From Raineyella sp964402325 (GTDB lineage: Bacteria > Actinomycetota > Actinomycetes > Propionibacteriales > Propionibacteriaceae), in contig CAYOBI010000108.1 of the NCBI GenBank assembly GCA_964402325.1, forward strand, positions 1 through 6,921: a DNA stretch of 6,921 nt, in the 5' to 3' direction. The notes under the pieces were generated by a model that did not search any database, was not told the DNA's origin, and saw only the letters and a list, made by a program, of their open reading frames with translations. Each line of letters begins with the position of its first letter. The stretch's first letter is position 1. This document shows, one piece after another, positions 1 through 5,810 of this stretch. The position numbers were made by a program, and so were the translations under genes.

Positions 1-709
1 GCGGGCGTCCTTCGGCATCGGTCCTGGGCAGCGCCCCGTCGTGGCTGAGGACGTACGCGACAGTGGCGGTGATCACCTCGCCGATCGGCGGGCAGCCGGA
101 GACGTTGATCACCGGCTTGTCCTTGATGATCTGGTCGACGCCGACGGCGCCGGTGGGGTTCGGCTTCGATGCCTGCACCGAGCCCCAGACCGCGCACGCC
201 CCCACCGCCAGGATCGCGGTGGCGTGCTCGGCCGACTCGCGCAGCACCTGTTCGGCGGACTTGCCGCCGATGGTGCAATAGGCGCCGTGCTCGTTGAGGG
301 GCACCGAGCCGTTGACCACCAGCAGGTGGTCCTTGGCGTTGGTGTCGTCGAGGGCCTTGTTGGCCGCGTCGCCGGAGGCGGCCATCACCAACTCGTTGTA
401 GTTGACCGACAGCAGGCTGAGGACCAGCTCCTCGATGGTGGTGCCGCCGGACCTCAGGGTGCTCTCCATGCAGCCGGTGCACTCCTGCAGCTGCAACCAG
501 ACCACATTGGGCTTGGTCACCGCGCCCAGCTTCCCGGCGATCTCCTCCGCGGTGGCCGGAGGCGCCCCGACGGTGGAGGCCACCCCTCCCATCGCGAAGA
601 TCGCCGCCAGCCCGCCGCAGAACTTCAGGAAGTCCCGCCGCTCGACCCCGGCCCTCGCGAGGTTCTCGGCGAGCGTCTGTTCCTGCCAACCCCCCGGTTG
701 GTACGTCAT
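1..709 (-). CDS. hyaA: [NiFe] hydrogenase small subunit, Tat-exported, 3' part cut off by window edge
   Basis: Electron-transferring subunit of a membrane-associated uptake [NiFe] hydrogenase; it carries the iron-sulfur clusters that relay electrons from the active site in the large subunit. The 236 visible residues begin with a twin-arginine signal (RRDFLKF at 24-30, then a hydrophobic stretch; likely cleavage after the ATA at 52-54), so the enzyme should act outside the cytoplasmic membrane. The four proximal-cluster cysteines are visible: ECTGC (C77, C80), GACAVWGS (C172) and GCPP (C206). PNPTGAV and the GCPPI-EV segment are also typical. From memory the closest pattern is E. coli HyaA (signal peptide, VQASKPNPT, GCPPI), but the two extra cysteines of oxygen-tolerant enzymes are Gly79 and Ser177 here. 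The family is usually about 360 residues or more, so roughly a third is missing on the left. The ATG at 709 is chosen because a GGGAGGAG lies 11 nt upstream and the protein aligns as a full Tat precursor; the ATG at 720 hits a stop after four codons. It probably follows hypA-hypB on the same strand. The family is certain, the symbol less so. Confidence 0.95.
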   Translation of the reverse strand, partial: MTYQPGGWQEQTLAENLARAGVERRDFLKFCGGLAAIFAMGGVASTVGAPPATAEEIAGKLGAVTKPNVVWLQLQECTGCMESTLRSGGTTIEELVLSLLSVNYNELVMAASGDAANKALDDTNAKDHLLVVNGSVPLNEHGAYCTIGGKSAEQVLRESAEHATAILAVGACAVWGSVQASKPNPTGAVGVDQIIKDKPVINVSGCPPIGEVITATVAYVLSHDGALPRTDAEGRP

Positions 710-720
710 GCCACTGCCAT

Positions 721-728
721 CTCCTCCC
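721..728 (-). promoter_or_regulatory. Ribosome binding site of the hydrogenase small subunit
   Basis: On the minus strand this reads GGGAGGAG, followed by an 11-nt spacer before the ATG at 709. It is a strong Shine-Dalgarno match and fixes the small-subunit start. Its first bases lie inside the perfect palindrome at 725-736, so part of it could be base-paired in the mRNA. Confidence 0.7.
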
Positions 729-736
729 GCGCGGGA
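725..736. repeat. 12-bp perfect palindrome overlapping the small-subunit ribosome binding site
   Basis: TCCCGCGCGGGA is its own reverse complement. As RNA it could form a 4-bp stem with a GCGC loop that takes up the first four bases of the Shine-Dalgarno sequence; as DNA it could be a protein binding site. The palindrome is seen directly; any function is inferred. GC-only palindromes are fairly common at this base composition. Confidence 0.45.
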
Positions 737-758
737 AAATCGCGCCCGTCGGCAGCAG

Positions 759-783
759 GCCGCGTCACGCCCTTGCACGCGGC
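759..783 (-). promoter_or_regulatory. GC-rich hairpin between hypB and the small-subunit gene
   Basis: Arms GCCGCGT (759-765) and ACGCGGC (777-783) are perfect reverse complements around an 11-nt loop, giving a 7-bp stem with six G-C pairs in the leftward transcript. No U-run follows, so it is not a classical intrinsic terminator, although actinobacterial terminators often lack one. It could be a weak or partial terminator, an mRNA processing or stability stem that sets the small-subunit level relative to hypAB, or chance. Confidence 0.35.
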
Positions 784-784
784 G

Positions 785-809
785 AGTCTGCATTCATCGC
801 GACCAGACT
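785..809. repeat. Inverted repeat AGTCTG-N13-CAGACT, operator-like
   Basis: Six-base arms at 785-790 and 804-809 are perfect reverse complements separated by 13 bp, the geometry of a dimeric regulator site. The arms are less GC-rich than the surroundings. On the minus strand a TANNNT hexamer (TAGTCT, 810 to 805) overlaps one arm and could be a -10 element, but I see no convincing -35 partner. Function is inferred. Confidence 0.3.
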
Positions 810-843
810 AGCCATGTACGGGAGTCGTAGTGGACGATCCCGT

Positions 844-1722
844 TCAGCGAGGCGGCCGGACCGCCGCGACCGTACGACACCCCTGGGTGACCCAGTCGAT
901 CCAGGCGTCCACACCCACACCGGTGCGCGCCGAGGTCTCGATGACGGTGGCGGTGGGATTGACCGCCGCCAGGTTGCGGAGGAAGAGGTCCCGGTCGAAG
1001 TCCAGATAGGGAGCCAGGTCCATCTTGTTCACCACCACCGCCTCGACCGCTCGGAACATCACCGGGTATTTCAGCGGTTTGTCCTCGCCCTCGGTGATGG
1101 AGAACACCATGGCCTTGCGATGCTCGCCGACGTCGAACTCCGCCGGGCAGACCAGGTTGCCGACGTTCTCGATGATCACCAGGTCGAGACCGTCCAGATC
1201 CAGACCGCGAAGGGCCGTGGCCACCATCGGGGCGTCGAGGTGGCACTCACCACCGAACCCATGTCCGGTGTTGAGCAGCGAGATCGCCGCGCCGTACCCC
1301 CCGAGGCGTTCCGCGTCGAGCGGCGTCTCGATGTCCCCTTCGACCACGCCGACGCGGACCCGGCCCCGGAGCGCGGCCAGCGTGCGGGCGAGCAGAGTGG
1401 TCTTGCCCGCACCCGGGGAGCTCATCAGGTTCACCGCGCGGACACCGGCCGCGTCGAGGGACGTACGATTCGCGGCGGCCAGGCGGTCGTTCTCCGCGTA
1501 GATGTCCTCGAGGATGTCGATCCGCTCCCGGCCCGTGCCATAGCCCGAGTGATCACCGATCACCTGGTCCAGGGCCGCCGAGCCGGTGTGCGGCAGACCG
1601 TCGGCGACGTGGCCGTGCCCGTGGCCATCATCGTGCCCGTGGTCATGGGCGTGCCCGTGACCAGCCTCGTCGTGCTCGTGGTGGTGCACGGTGCCGTCGT
1701 CATGTCGATGGAAGCGTCCCAC
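844..1722 (-). CDS. hypB: HypB, hydrogenase nickel-incorporation GTPase with His-rich nickel-storage N-terminus
   Basis: Cytoplasmic SIMIBI-class GTPase that, with HypA, inserts nickel into the hydrogenase large-subunit precursor. The protein has 292 residues. Residues 5-38 hold 14 histidines in HHH, HGH and HDH runs, a metal-storage segment; the N-terminal CxxCGC nickel site of the E. coli protein is absent. The GTPase core follows: P-loop SSPGAGKT at 101-108, EGDIET at 128-133 with the Walker-type Asp130, the G-domain metal site C160-H161 in CHLDA, IENVGNLVCPAEF at 184-196, and the G4 motif NKMD at 232-235. The loop before CHLDA (TGHGFGGE) is about four residues longer than I remember for E. 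coli; it may be a lineage trait. The start is the GTG at 1722, placed by a strong AAAGGAGAT just upstream inside hypA, with which it overlaps by 23 bp, implying translational coupling. The stop at 844-846 lies 134 bp ahead of the small-subunit gene. Confidence 0.97.
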   Translation of the reverse strand: MGRFHRHDDGTVHHHEHDEAGHGHAHDHGHDDGHGHGHVADGLPHTGSAALDQVIGDHSGYGTGRERIDILEDIYAENDRLAAANRTSLDAAGVRAVNLMSSPGAGKTTLLARTLAALRGRVRVGVVEGDIETPLDAERLGGYGAAISLLNTGHGFGGECHLDAPMVATALRGLDLDGLDLVIIENVGNLVCPAEFDVGEHRKAMVFSITEGEDKPLKYPVMFRAVEAVVVNKMDLAPYLDFDRDLFLRNLAAVNPTATVIETSARTGVGVDAWIDWVTQGCRTVAAVRPPR

Positions 1723-2125
1723 TGGGATCTCCTTTCCCCCGGTCAGTCTCCCACCCGTCCGAGGCGTCCGCGTCCCGGGGAGAGGTCCGTACGTCCACCG
1801 CGGTGAGCACGAACTGCTCGCCGCTGGTCAGTTCGGTGTCGGCCGAACCGCAGACGTGGCAGCCGAAGCCCAGCTCGGGCCCCAGCCGGGCGCTCGCCCC
1901 GCAGCCACGACAGCGGAGCACCGCCGGCAGCTCCCGCAGGTCGAGGCGCGTACGGGCCAGCGGCGTGTCCTTCACCACGAAGGTCCAGGCGAAGCGCATC
2001 GCGTCGGGGACCACCTGCCGCAACTGCCCCACGTCGACGTGGACCACCTCGACCTCACGGGCACGCTCACCGGTGGCCCGGCTGACGGCGGCCGCCAGGT
2101 GGCGGCACAGGGCGACCTCGTGCAC
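1700..2125 (-). CDS. hypA: HypA, hydrogenase nickel/zinc metallochaperone
   Basis: Small cytoplasmic nickel chaperone that partners with HypB for nickel delivery to the large subunit. The start is set to the GTG at 2125 because HypA proteins begin Met-His-Glu and His2 is a nickel ligand; the sequence here reads (M)HEVALCRHL. A longer in-frame reading reaches 2332 but crosses into hypF and lacks any HypA similarity there. The zinc site has two CxxC pairs, CRGC (C72, C75) and CHVC (C89, C92), at almost the same positions as in E. coli HypA. The 141 residues exceed the usual 113-118: about 25 charged, low-complexity residues follow the conserved domain, and this tail carries the hypB ribosome binding site. 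No strong Shine-Dalgarno precedes the GTG, so a very short leader is possible. It is divergent from hypF and is first of the leftward block hypA-hypB and probably the small subunit. Confidence 0.93.
   Translation of the reverse strand: MHEVALCRHLAAAVSRATGERAREVEVVHVDVGQLRQVVPDAMRFAWTFVVKDTPLARTRLDLRELPAVLRCRGCGASARLGPELGFGCHVCGSADTELTSGEQFVLTAVDVRTSPRDADASDGWETDRGKGDPSGTLPST
1727..1735 (-). promoter_or_regulatory. hypB ribosome binding site inside hypA
   Basis: AAAGGAGAT on the minus strand, with 6 nt between the GGAG core and the GTG at 1722. It lies within the coding sequence for the hypA tail, so hypB is probably translated from a hypA-hypB transcript. Confidence 0.75.
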
Positions 2126-2216
2126 GGGGCCAGTCTCGCACCTGCGGCACGTCCCGCCCGTACGTCCCGCGTGAGGCTCCGCAGTAGGGTGACGCCGTGC
2201 CGTCGAGGAGTCTGTG
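2126..2216. promoter_or_regulatory. Divergent control region between hypA and hypF
   Basis: These 91 bp must hold the promoters for leftward hypA-hypB and rightward hypF. Toward hypF, TAGGGT at 2185-2190 fits a TANNNT -10 element and would place a start near 2197, about 20 nt before the ATG; no good -35 is seen. A 9-bp direct repeat, ACGTCCCGC, lies at 2149-2157 and 2162-2170 (13-bp period). GAGGAG at 2205-2210 is the hypF ribosome binding site. That the region is a control region follows from gene orientation; the individual sites are tentative. Confidence 0.5.
2205..2210 (+). promoter_or_regulatory. hypF ribosome binding site
   Basis: GAGGAG ends 6 nt before the ATG at 2217 but only 3 nt before the GTG at 2214. 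The spacing favours the ATG as the hypF start. Confidence 0.65.
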
Positions 2217-4658
2217 ATGACCGCCGAGGTCCGCCGGGAGTACCTGCTGCGCGGAGTGGTCCAGGGCGTGGGGTTCCGGCCGCACGTGGCGGTCGTCGCC
2301 GCACGGCACGGAATCACCGGACTGTGCGGCAACGACGACCTGCAGGTGTTCGTCGAGGCTCAGGGCACCCCCGGGACGGTGGACCAGTTCCTCGCCGATC
2401 TGCTCGCCACCCTGCCGCCGCTGGCGCGGGTGATCGATGTCACCCGGCGTGACCTGCCCCGGGTGCCCGGCGAGGACGGGTTCCGGATCGTGCCGAGCCG
2501 GCACCGCCCGGGGGTGCGGACACTGATCCCGCCCGACGTGGCGACCTGTCCGGACTGCCTGGCCGACATGGCCGACCCGGCGAACCGCCGCCACCGCTAC
2601 GCGTTCACCACCTGCACGAACTGCGGGCCGCGGCTGACGATCATCGAGGACCTCCCCTACGACCGGGCCGCCACGACGATGCGCCGGTTCGGGATGTGCC
2701 CCGAGTGCGCCGAGGAGTACGCCGACCCGGCGGACCGCCGCTTCCATGCCCAGCCGATCAGCTGCTACGCCTGCGGACCACGGCTGTGGCTCGCCCGGCC
2801 CGGTGACGACGCGGCGGACCGGCCGGTCGCCGCCCCGGCGAGCCCGGCCGAACAGGACGCGGTGATCACCGAGGCCCGCCGACGGCTGCGGGCCGGGGAG
2901 ATCGTGGCGGTGAAGGGGCTGGGCGGCTTCCACCTGATGTGCAACGCACGCGACGGTGCAGCGGTCACCCGGCTGCGGGAGCGCAAGCGTCGCGCCGGCA
3001 AGGCGTTCGCGGTGATGGTGGGCGATCCGGCCGCGGCCACCCGACTGGCCCGGCTCGCCGCCCCGCAGCGCTCGCTGCTGGCGTCCCCGGCCCGTCCGAT
3101 CGTCATCGCCCCGAAGGCCGCGACGTACGACCTCGCCGCGCAGGTGGCACCGGACTCCGACGACGTCGGGCTGCTGCTGCCGTACGCACCGGTGCACACG
3201 CTGCTGCTCGACCCGGGCGACGGCGACGAGCTCGCACTGGTGGCGACCTCCGCCAACCTGTCGGAGGAGCCGTTGTGCCACACCAACGCCGAGGCCCTCG
3301 CGCGGCTGGCCGGTCTCGCCGACAGCTTCCTGCTGCACGACCGGGGGATCCACGTACCGGTGGAGGACTCGGTGCTGCTGGCCGGTGCCGACGCCGAGGC
3401 GCTCCCCCTGCGGCGCTCGCGCGGCTACGCCCCGCTGCCGGTGGTGCTGCCCAGCGCCGCAGGGGGACGGGACTGCGCAGCCGACGGGCCGGTCGTGCTG
3501 GGGGTCGGCGGAGAGCTGAAGAACACCTTCACCCTGGTCAGCGGGGACCTGGCGTTCGTCTCGGCGCATGTCGGCGACATGGGCTCGCTCGCCTCCCAGC
3601 GCGCCTTCGAGGCGTCGGTGCAACAGCTGACCGGCATCCACCGGCGCGAACCCGACCTGCTGGTCTGCGACCTGCATCCGGGCTACGCGACGACCGGCTG
3701 GGCGGAGCGCTGGGTCGAGGCGCACCCGGAGGTGGCGCTGCTGCGGGTCCAGCACCACCACGCCCACGCCCTCTCCCTCCTGGCCGAACACGGGATCGAC
3801 GAGGGGCCGGTCGTGGTGGCCGCGCTGGACGGCACCGGGTACGGCGCCGATGCGTCGGGGCCCGCGGTCTGGGGCGGGGAGGTGCTGGTACTGGGCTCCC
3901 GACAGGACCCGTCGCCGTGGTCGTGGCACCGGGCCTGGCACGTCCCGTACTTCCCGCTGGCCGGCGGCGACCGAGCGGTCCGACAGCCCTGGCGGGTCGC
4001 CCAGGGACTGGCGGCGGCCTGGGACCTGGACCTCGGCGGCTCCCCCGCCGCACGGGACGCCCCGGCGGCGGAACGTCGGCTGGTCGCCTCCCAACTCGTC
4101 ACCGGGCGTGGAACCGTCCCGACCAGCTCGGCCGGACGGCTGTTCGACGCGGCGGCGGCGGTGCTCGGTCTGTGCCTCGAGGTCACGTACGAGGCGCAGG
4201 CGGCGATGCTGCTGGAGCGCGCCGCGCGGCGATGGGCCGCCCGACACCCCCACGGGGTGACCGGGCGCCCGCCGGACCTGCGGGAGGTCTTCCTCGACCT
4301 GCTGGAGCGCACGGGCGCCTCGGTCGAGGAGCGGGCGTGGCGGTTCCATGCCGGCCTCGCCGCGGTGTTCGCCGAACGGATCGCTGCAGCGGCGGAGGAG
4401 GCCGGCGCCACCACCGCGGGTCTGACCGGGGGCGTCGCAGTGAACCGCGTGTTCGCCCCCGCCCTGGTCTCCGCGCTGCGGGCGCGCGGACTGGAGGTCA
4501 TCACCCACCGGGTGGTCCCGCCCCATGACGGGGGCCTCAGCCTGGGCCAGGCCTGGGCGGGCCGGCTGGCCGGGGTCAGCAGATCCGGGGTCAGCAGATC
4601 CGGGGGAGCGGATCACCCACGAGCATGTCGACCATCCGGGTGCCGCCGAAGCCGGTGA
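2217..4658 (+). CDS. hypF: HypF, carbamoyltransferase for hydrogenase cyanide-ligand synthesis
   Basis: Uses carbamoyl phosphate and ATP to make carbamoyl-adenylate and transfers the carbamoyl group to the C-terminal cysteine of HypE, the first step toward the CN ligands of the active-site iron. Four domains appear in order in 813 residues. The N-terminal acylphosphatase domain has GVVQGVGFRP at 13-22, catalytic Arg21 and Asn39. The zinc-finger domain has four CxxC pairs (C111/C114, C133/C136, C161/C164, C183/C186). The YrdC-like domain has KGLGGFHL at 233-240 and KRRAGKAFAVM at 257-267. The Kae1-like domain has HHHAHA at 513-518, ALDGTGYG around Asp538, GGVAVN at 738-743 and DGGLSLGQ from 771. 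The recognisable family end is near residue 786; the last 27 residues are a basic tail that reads through the 15-bp tandem repeat and antisense to hypE. The GTG at 2214 is an alternative start adding one residue. It stands alone as a rightward unit, convergent with hypE. Identification is secure. Confidence 0.98.
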   Translation: MTAEVRREYLLRGVVQGVGFRPHVAVVAARHGITGLCGNDDLQVFVEAQGTPGTVDQFLADLLATLPPLARVIDVTRRDLPRVPGEDGFRIVPSRHRPGVRTLIPPDVATCPDCLADMADPANRRHRYAFTTCTNCGPRLTIIEDLPYDRAATTMRRFGMCPECAEEYADPADRRFHAQPISCYACGPRLWLARPGDDAADRPVAAPASPAEQDAVITEARRRLRAGEIVAVKGLGGFHLMCNARDGAAVTRLRERKRRAGKAFAVMVGDPAAATRLARLAAPQRSLLASPARPIVIAPKAATYDLAAQVAPDSDDVGLLLPYAPVHTLLLDPGDGDELALVATSANLSEEPLCHTNAEALARLAGLADSFLLHDRGIHVPVEDSVLLAGADAEALPLRRSRGYAPLPVVLPSAAGGRDCAADGPVVLGVGGELKNTFTLVSGDLAFVSAHVGDMGSLASQRAFEASVQQLTGIHRREPDLLVCDLHPGYATTGWAERWVEAHPEVALLRVQHHHAHALSLLAEHGIDEGPVVVAALDGTGYGADASGPAVWGGEVLVLGSRQDPSPWSWHRAWHVPYFPLAGGDRAVRQPWRVAQGLAAAWDLDLGGSPAARDAPAAERRLVASQLVTGRGTVPTSSAGRLFDAAAAVLGLCLEVTYEAQAAMLLERAARRWAARHPHGVTGRPPDLREVFLDLLERTGASVEERAWRFHAGLAAVFAERIAAAAEEAGATTAGLTGGVAVNRVFAPALVSALRARGLEVITHRVVPPHDGGLSLGQAWAGRLAGVSRSGVSRSGGADHPRACRPSGCRRSR
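4570..4605. repeat. 15-bp tandem duplication at the hypE stop codon / hypF tail
   Basis: A period-15 tract of 36 bp; the unit ggggtcagcagatcc occurs at 4572-4586 and 4587-4601 with matching bases on both sides. On the minus strand each unit encodes Pro-Arg-Ile-Cys followed by TGA, so the HypE C-terminus and its stop are repeated in frame just after the true stop. On the plus strand it encodes GVSRS twice in the HypF tail. The length, a multiple of three, keeps hypF in frame. Replication slippage is the simplest origin. Confidence 0.9.
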
Positions 4659-5703
4659 CGAGCACGACGGCCGCGGCGGGTTCGGCCACCATGCGGCCGA
4701 TCAGGCAGGCCTGTTCGCCTCCGGGCAGACCGCGGACCGCCGCGAGCGCCGCGTCGGCCTCGTCGGACGGGACGACGGCGGCGAAGGTGCCCTCATTGGC
4801 GACGTAGAGCGGATCCAGTCCCAGCATGTCGCAGGCGGCCCGGGTCATCTCCCGCACCGGCACGGCCTCGTCCTCGATCACGACCCCGAGGCCGCAGGCA
4901 CGGGCCAACTCGTTCAGCACGGTGGCGAGACCACCGCGGGTGGCGTCGCGCATCCATCGGGTGTGCGGCGCGGCGCCGAGCAGCGCCTCGACCAGGCCGT
5001 TGACGGGGCGGGTGTCGGAACGGATCGGGGCGTCGATGGCCAGGTCGCCCCGGGCCAGCATGACCGCCATGCCGTGGTCGGCGATCGGCCCCGACACGAG
5101 CACCCGGTCGCCGCGCTGCACCCGTGCGGCCCCGAGGGTCCGGTCGGCCGGCACCAGACCCACCCCGGCGGTGGTGATGAAGAGCCTGTCCGCGGCGCCC
5201 CTGGGCACCACCTTGGTGTCACCGGTGACGATCCGGACCCCGGCCGCGTCCGCGGCCCGCCGCATGTCCGCCACCACCCGGCGCAGGGTGGCGATGTCCA
5301 GCCCCTCCTCCAGCACGAAGGCGGCTGAGACCACCGCCGGCCGTGCCCCGCTGACCGCCAGATCGTTGACCGTGCCGTTGACCGCCAGCTCGCCGATGCT
5401 GCCGCCGGGGAACTCGAGCGGGTTCACCACGTACGAGTCGGTCGACATGGCCAGCCGGGCACCGGGGTCCGGCTCCCCCAGGGCGGTCAGACCCACGACA
5501 CCGGCGTCGGCCAGCTCGGCGAGGACGTCGTTGCCGTAGCCGTCGAGGAAGACGGCGTCGACGAGGGCGGCCGATGCCTTGCCCCCGGCCCCGTGGGCCA
5601 GGGTGACGTACTCGTCGCTGAACCGGGGCCGACGTGCCCGGACCCTGCTGATCCGCTCGTTGACATCCTTCTCGTCGTCATTGAGGCGATTCCTGGGATC
5701 CAT
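4591..5703 (-). CDS. hypE: HypE, thiocarbamoyl dehydratase making the hydrogenase cyanide ligand
   Basis: ATP-dependent enzyme of the PurM/AIR-synthase-like family: it accepts a carbamoyl group from HypF on its C-terminal cysteine, dehydrates it to a thiocyanate and donates CN to the iron held by HypC-HypD. The 370 residues end in PRIC (367-370), the invariant tail with acceptor Cys370. Other conserved segments are HGAGGK (37-42), DSYVVNP (89-95), GDTKVV (161-166), PIADHGMAVM (206-215), DATRGGLATVLNELA (253-267) and LDPLYVANEGTFA (296-308). About 30 N-terminal residues rich in Arg, Asp and Glu precede the family core. The ATG at 5703 is chosen because GGAGAG lies 7 nt upstream; an upstream reading to 6270 is antisense to hypC and hypD and shows no HypE similarity. 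It is divergent from hypC, convergent with hypF, and overlaps the hypF 3' end by 68 bp. Its separation from hypCD is unusual. Confidence 0.98.
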   Translation of the reverse strand: MDPRNRLNDDEKDVNERISRVRARRPRFSDEYVTLAHGAGGKASAALVDAVFLDGYGNDVLAELADAGVVGLTALGEPDPGARLAMSTDSYVVNPLEFPGGSIGELAVNGTVNDLAVSGARPAVVSAAFVLEEGLDIATLRRVVADMRRAADAAGVRIVTGDTKVVPRGAADRLFITTAGVGLVPADRTLGAARVQRGDRVLVSGPIADHGMAVMLARGDLAIDAPIRSDTRPVNGLVEALLGAAPHTRWMRDATRGGLATVLNELARACGLGVVIEDEAVPVREMTRAACDMLGLDPLYVANEGTFAAVVPSDEADAALAAVRGLPGGEQACLIGRMVAEPAAAVVLVTGFGGTRMVDMLVGDPLPRIC

Positions 5704-5738
5704 CGCTGTACTCTCCGCTCCTCGCGACGCCCGTTGGC

Positions 5739-5753
5739 CTCGGTGGCACCGAG
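5739..5753. promoter_or_regulatory. 15-bp perfect palindrome, candidate operator
   Basis: CTCGGTG-G-CACCGAG: 7-bp arms around a single central base, lying midway in the divergent region, 36 bp from the hypE start and 63 bp from the hypC start. The position suits a regulator controlling both genes at once. The one-base centre makes it a poor RNA hairpin but a reasonable DNA site. The regulator is unknown. Confidence 0.4.
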
Positions 5754-5800
5754 TCCGCGTCCGGGAGGATGATAGTCCCGCGCCGGCGGAGGGCCGCCGC

Positions 5801-5810
5801 GGAGAGGAGG
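5801..5810 (+). promoter_or_regulatory. hypC ribosome binding site
   Basis: GGAGAGGAGG ends 5 nt before the ATG at 5816. This strong site sets the hypC start and excludes the longer in-frame reading that begins at 5579, inside hypE. Confidence 0.8.

Noticed and set aside
759..783. Intrinsic terminator after hypB
   Set aside because: The stem is GC-rich but no U-run follows, so I list it only as a hairpin of unknown role.
41..843. Plus-strand open frames across the left end, including one starting at 41
   Set aside because: They lie opposite the hydrogenase small subunit, whose Tat motif and four cluster cysteines are all intact on the minus strand.
1605..1690. Repetitive-looking gtgcccgtg stretch as a tandem repeat or CRISPR-like array
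   Set aside because: It is the degenerate coding sequence of the HypB His-rich segment; there are no regular units or spacers.
2126..2332. Extension of hypA upstream to 2332
   Set aside because: HypA must begin Met-His-Glu for nickel binding, which occurs at 2125; the extension overlaps the hypF start region and has no family similarity.
4591..4593. TGA of hypE as a selenocysteine codon leading to a second PRIC tail
   Set aside because: I see no selenocysteine insertion element, and HypE is complete at the first PRIC; the repeat is better explained as a duplication. It is kept only as a readthrough possibility in the findings.
2067..4616. 849-codon open frame on the minus strand opposite hypF
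   Set aside because: It is antisense to a full-length, motif-complete HypF. Its translation is a low-complexity Arg/Gly/Pro/Gln-rich sequence with no recognisable domain, as expected for a stop-poor shadow frame in high-GC DNA.
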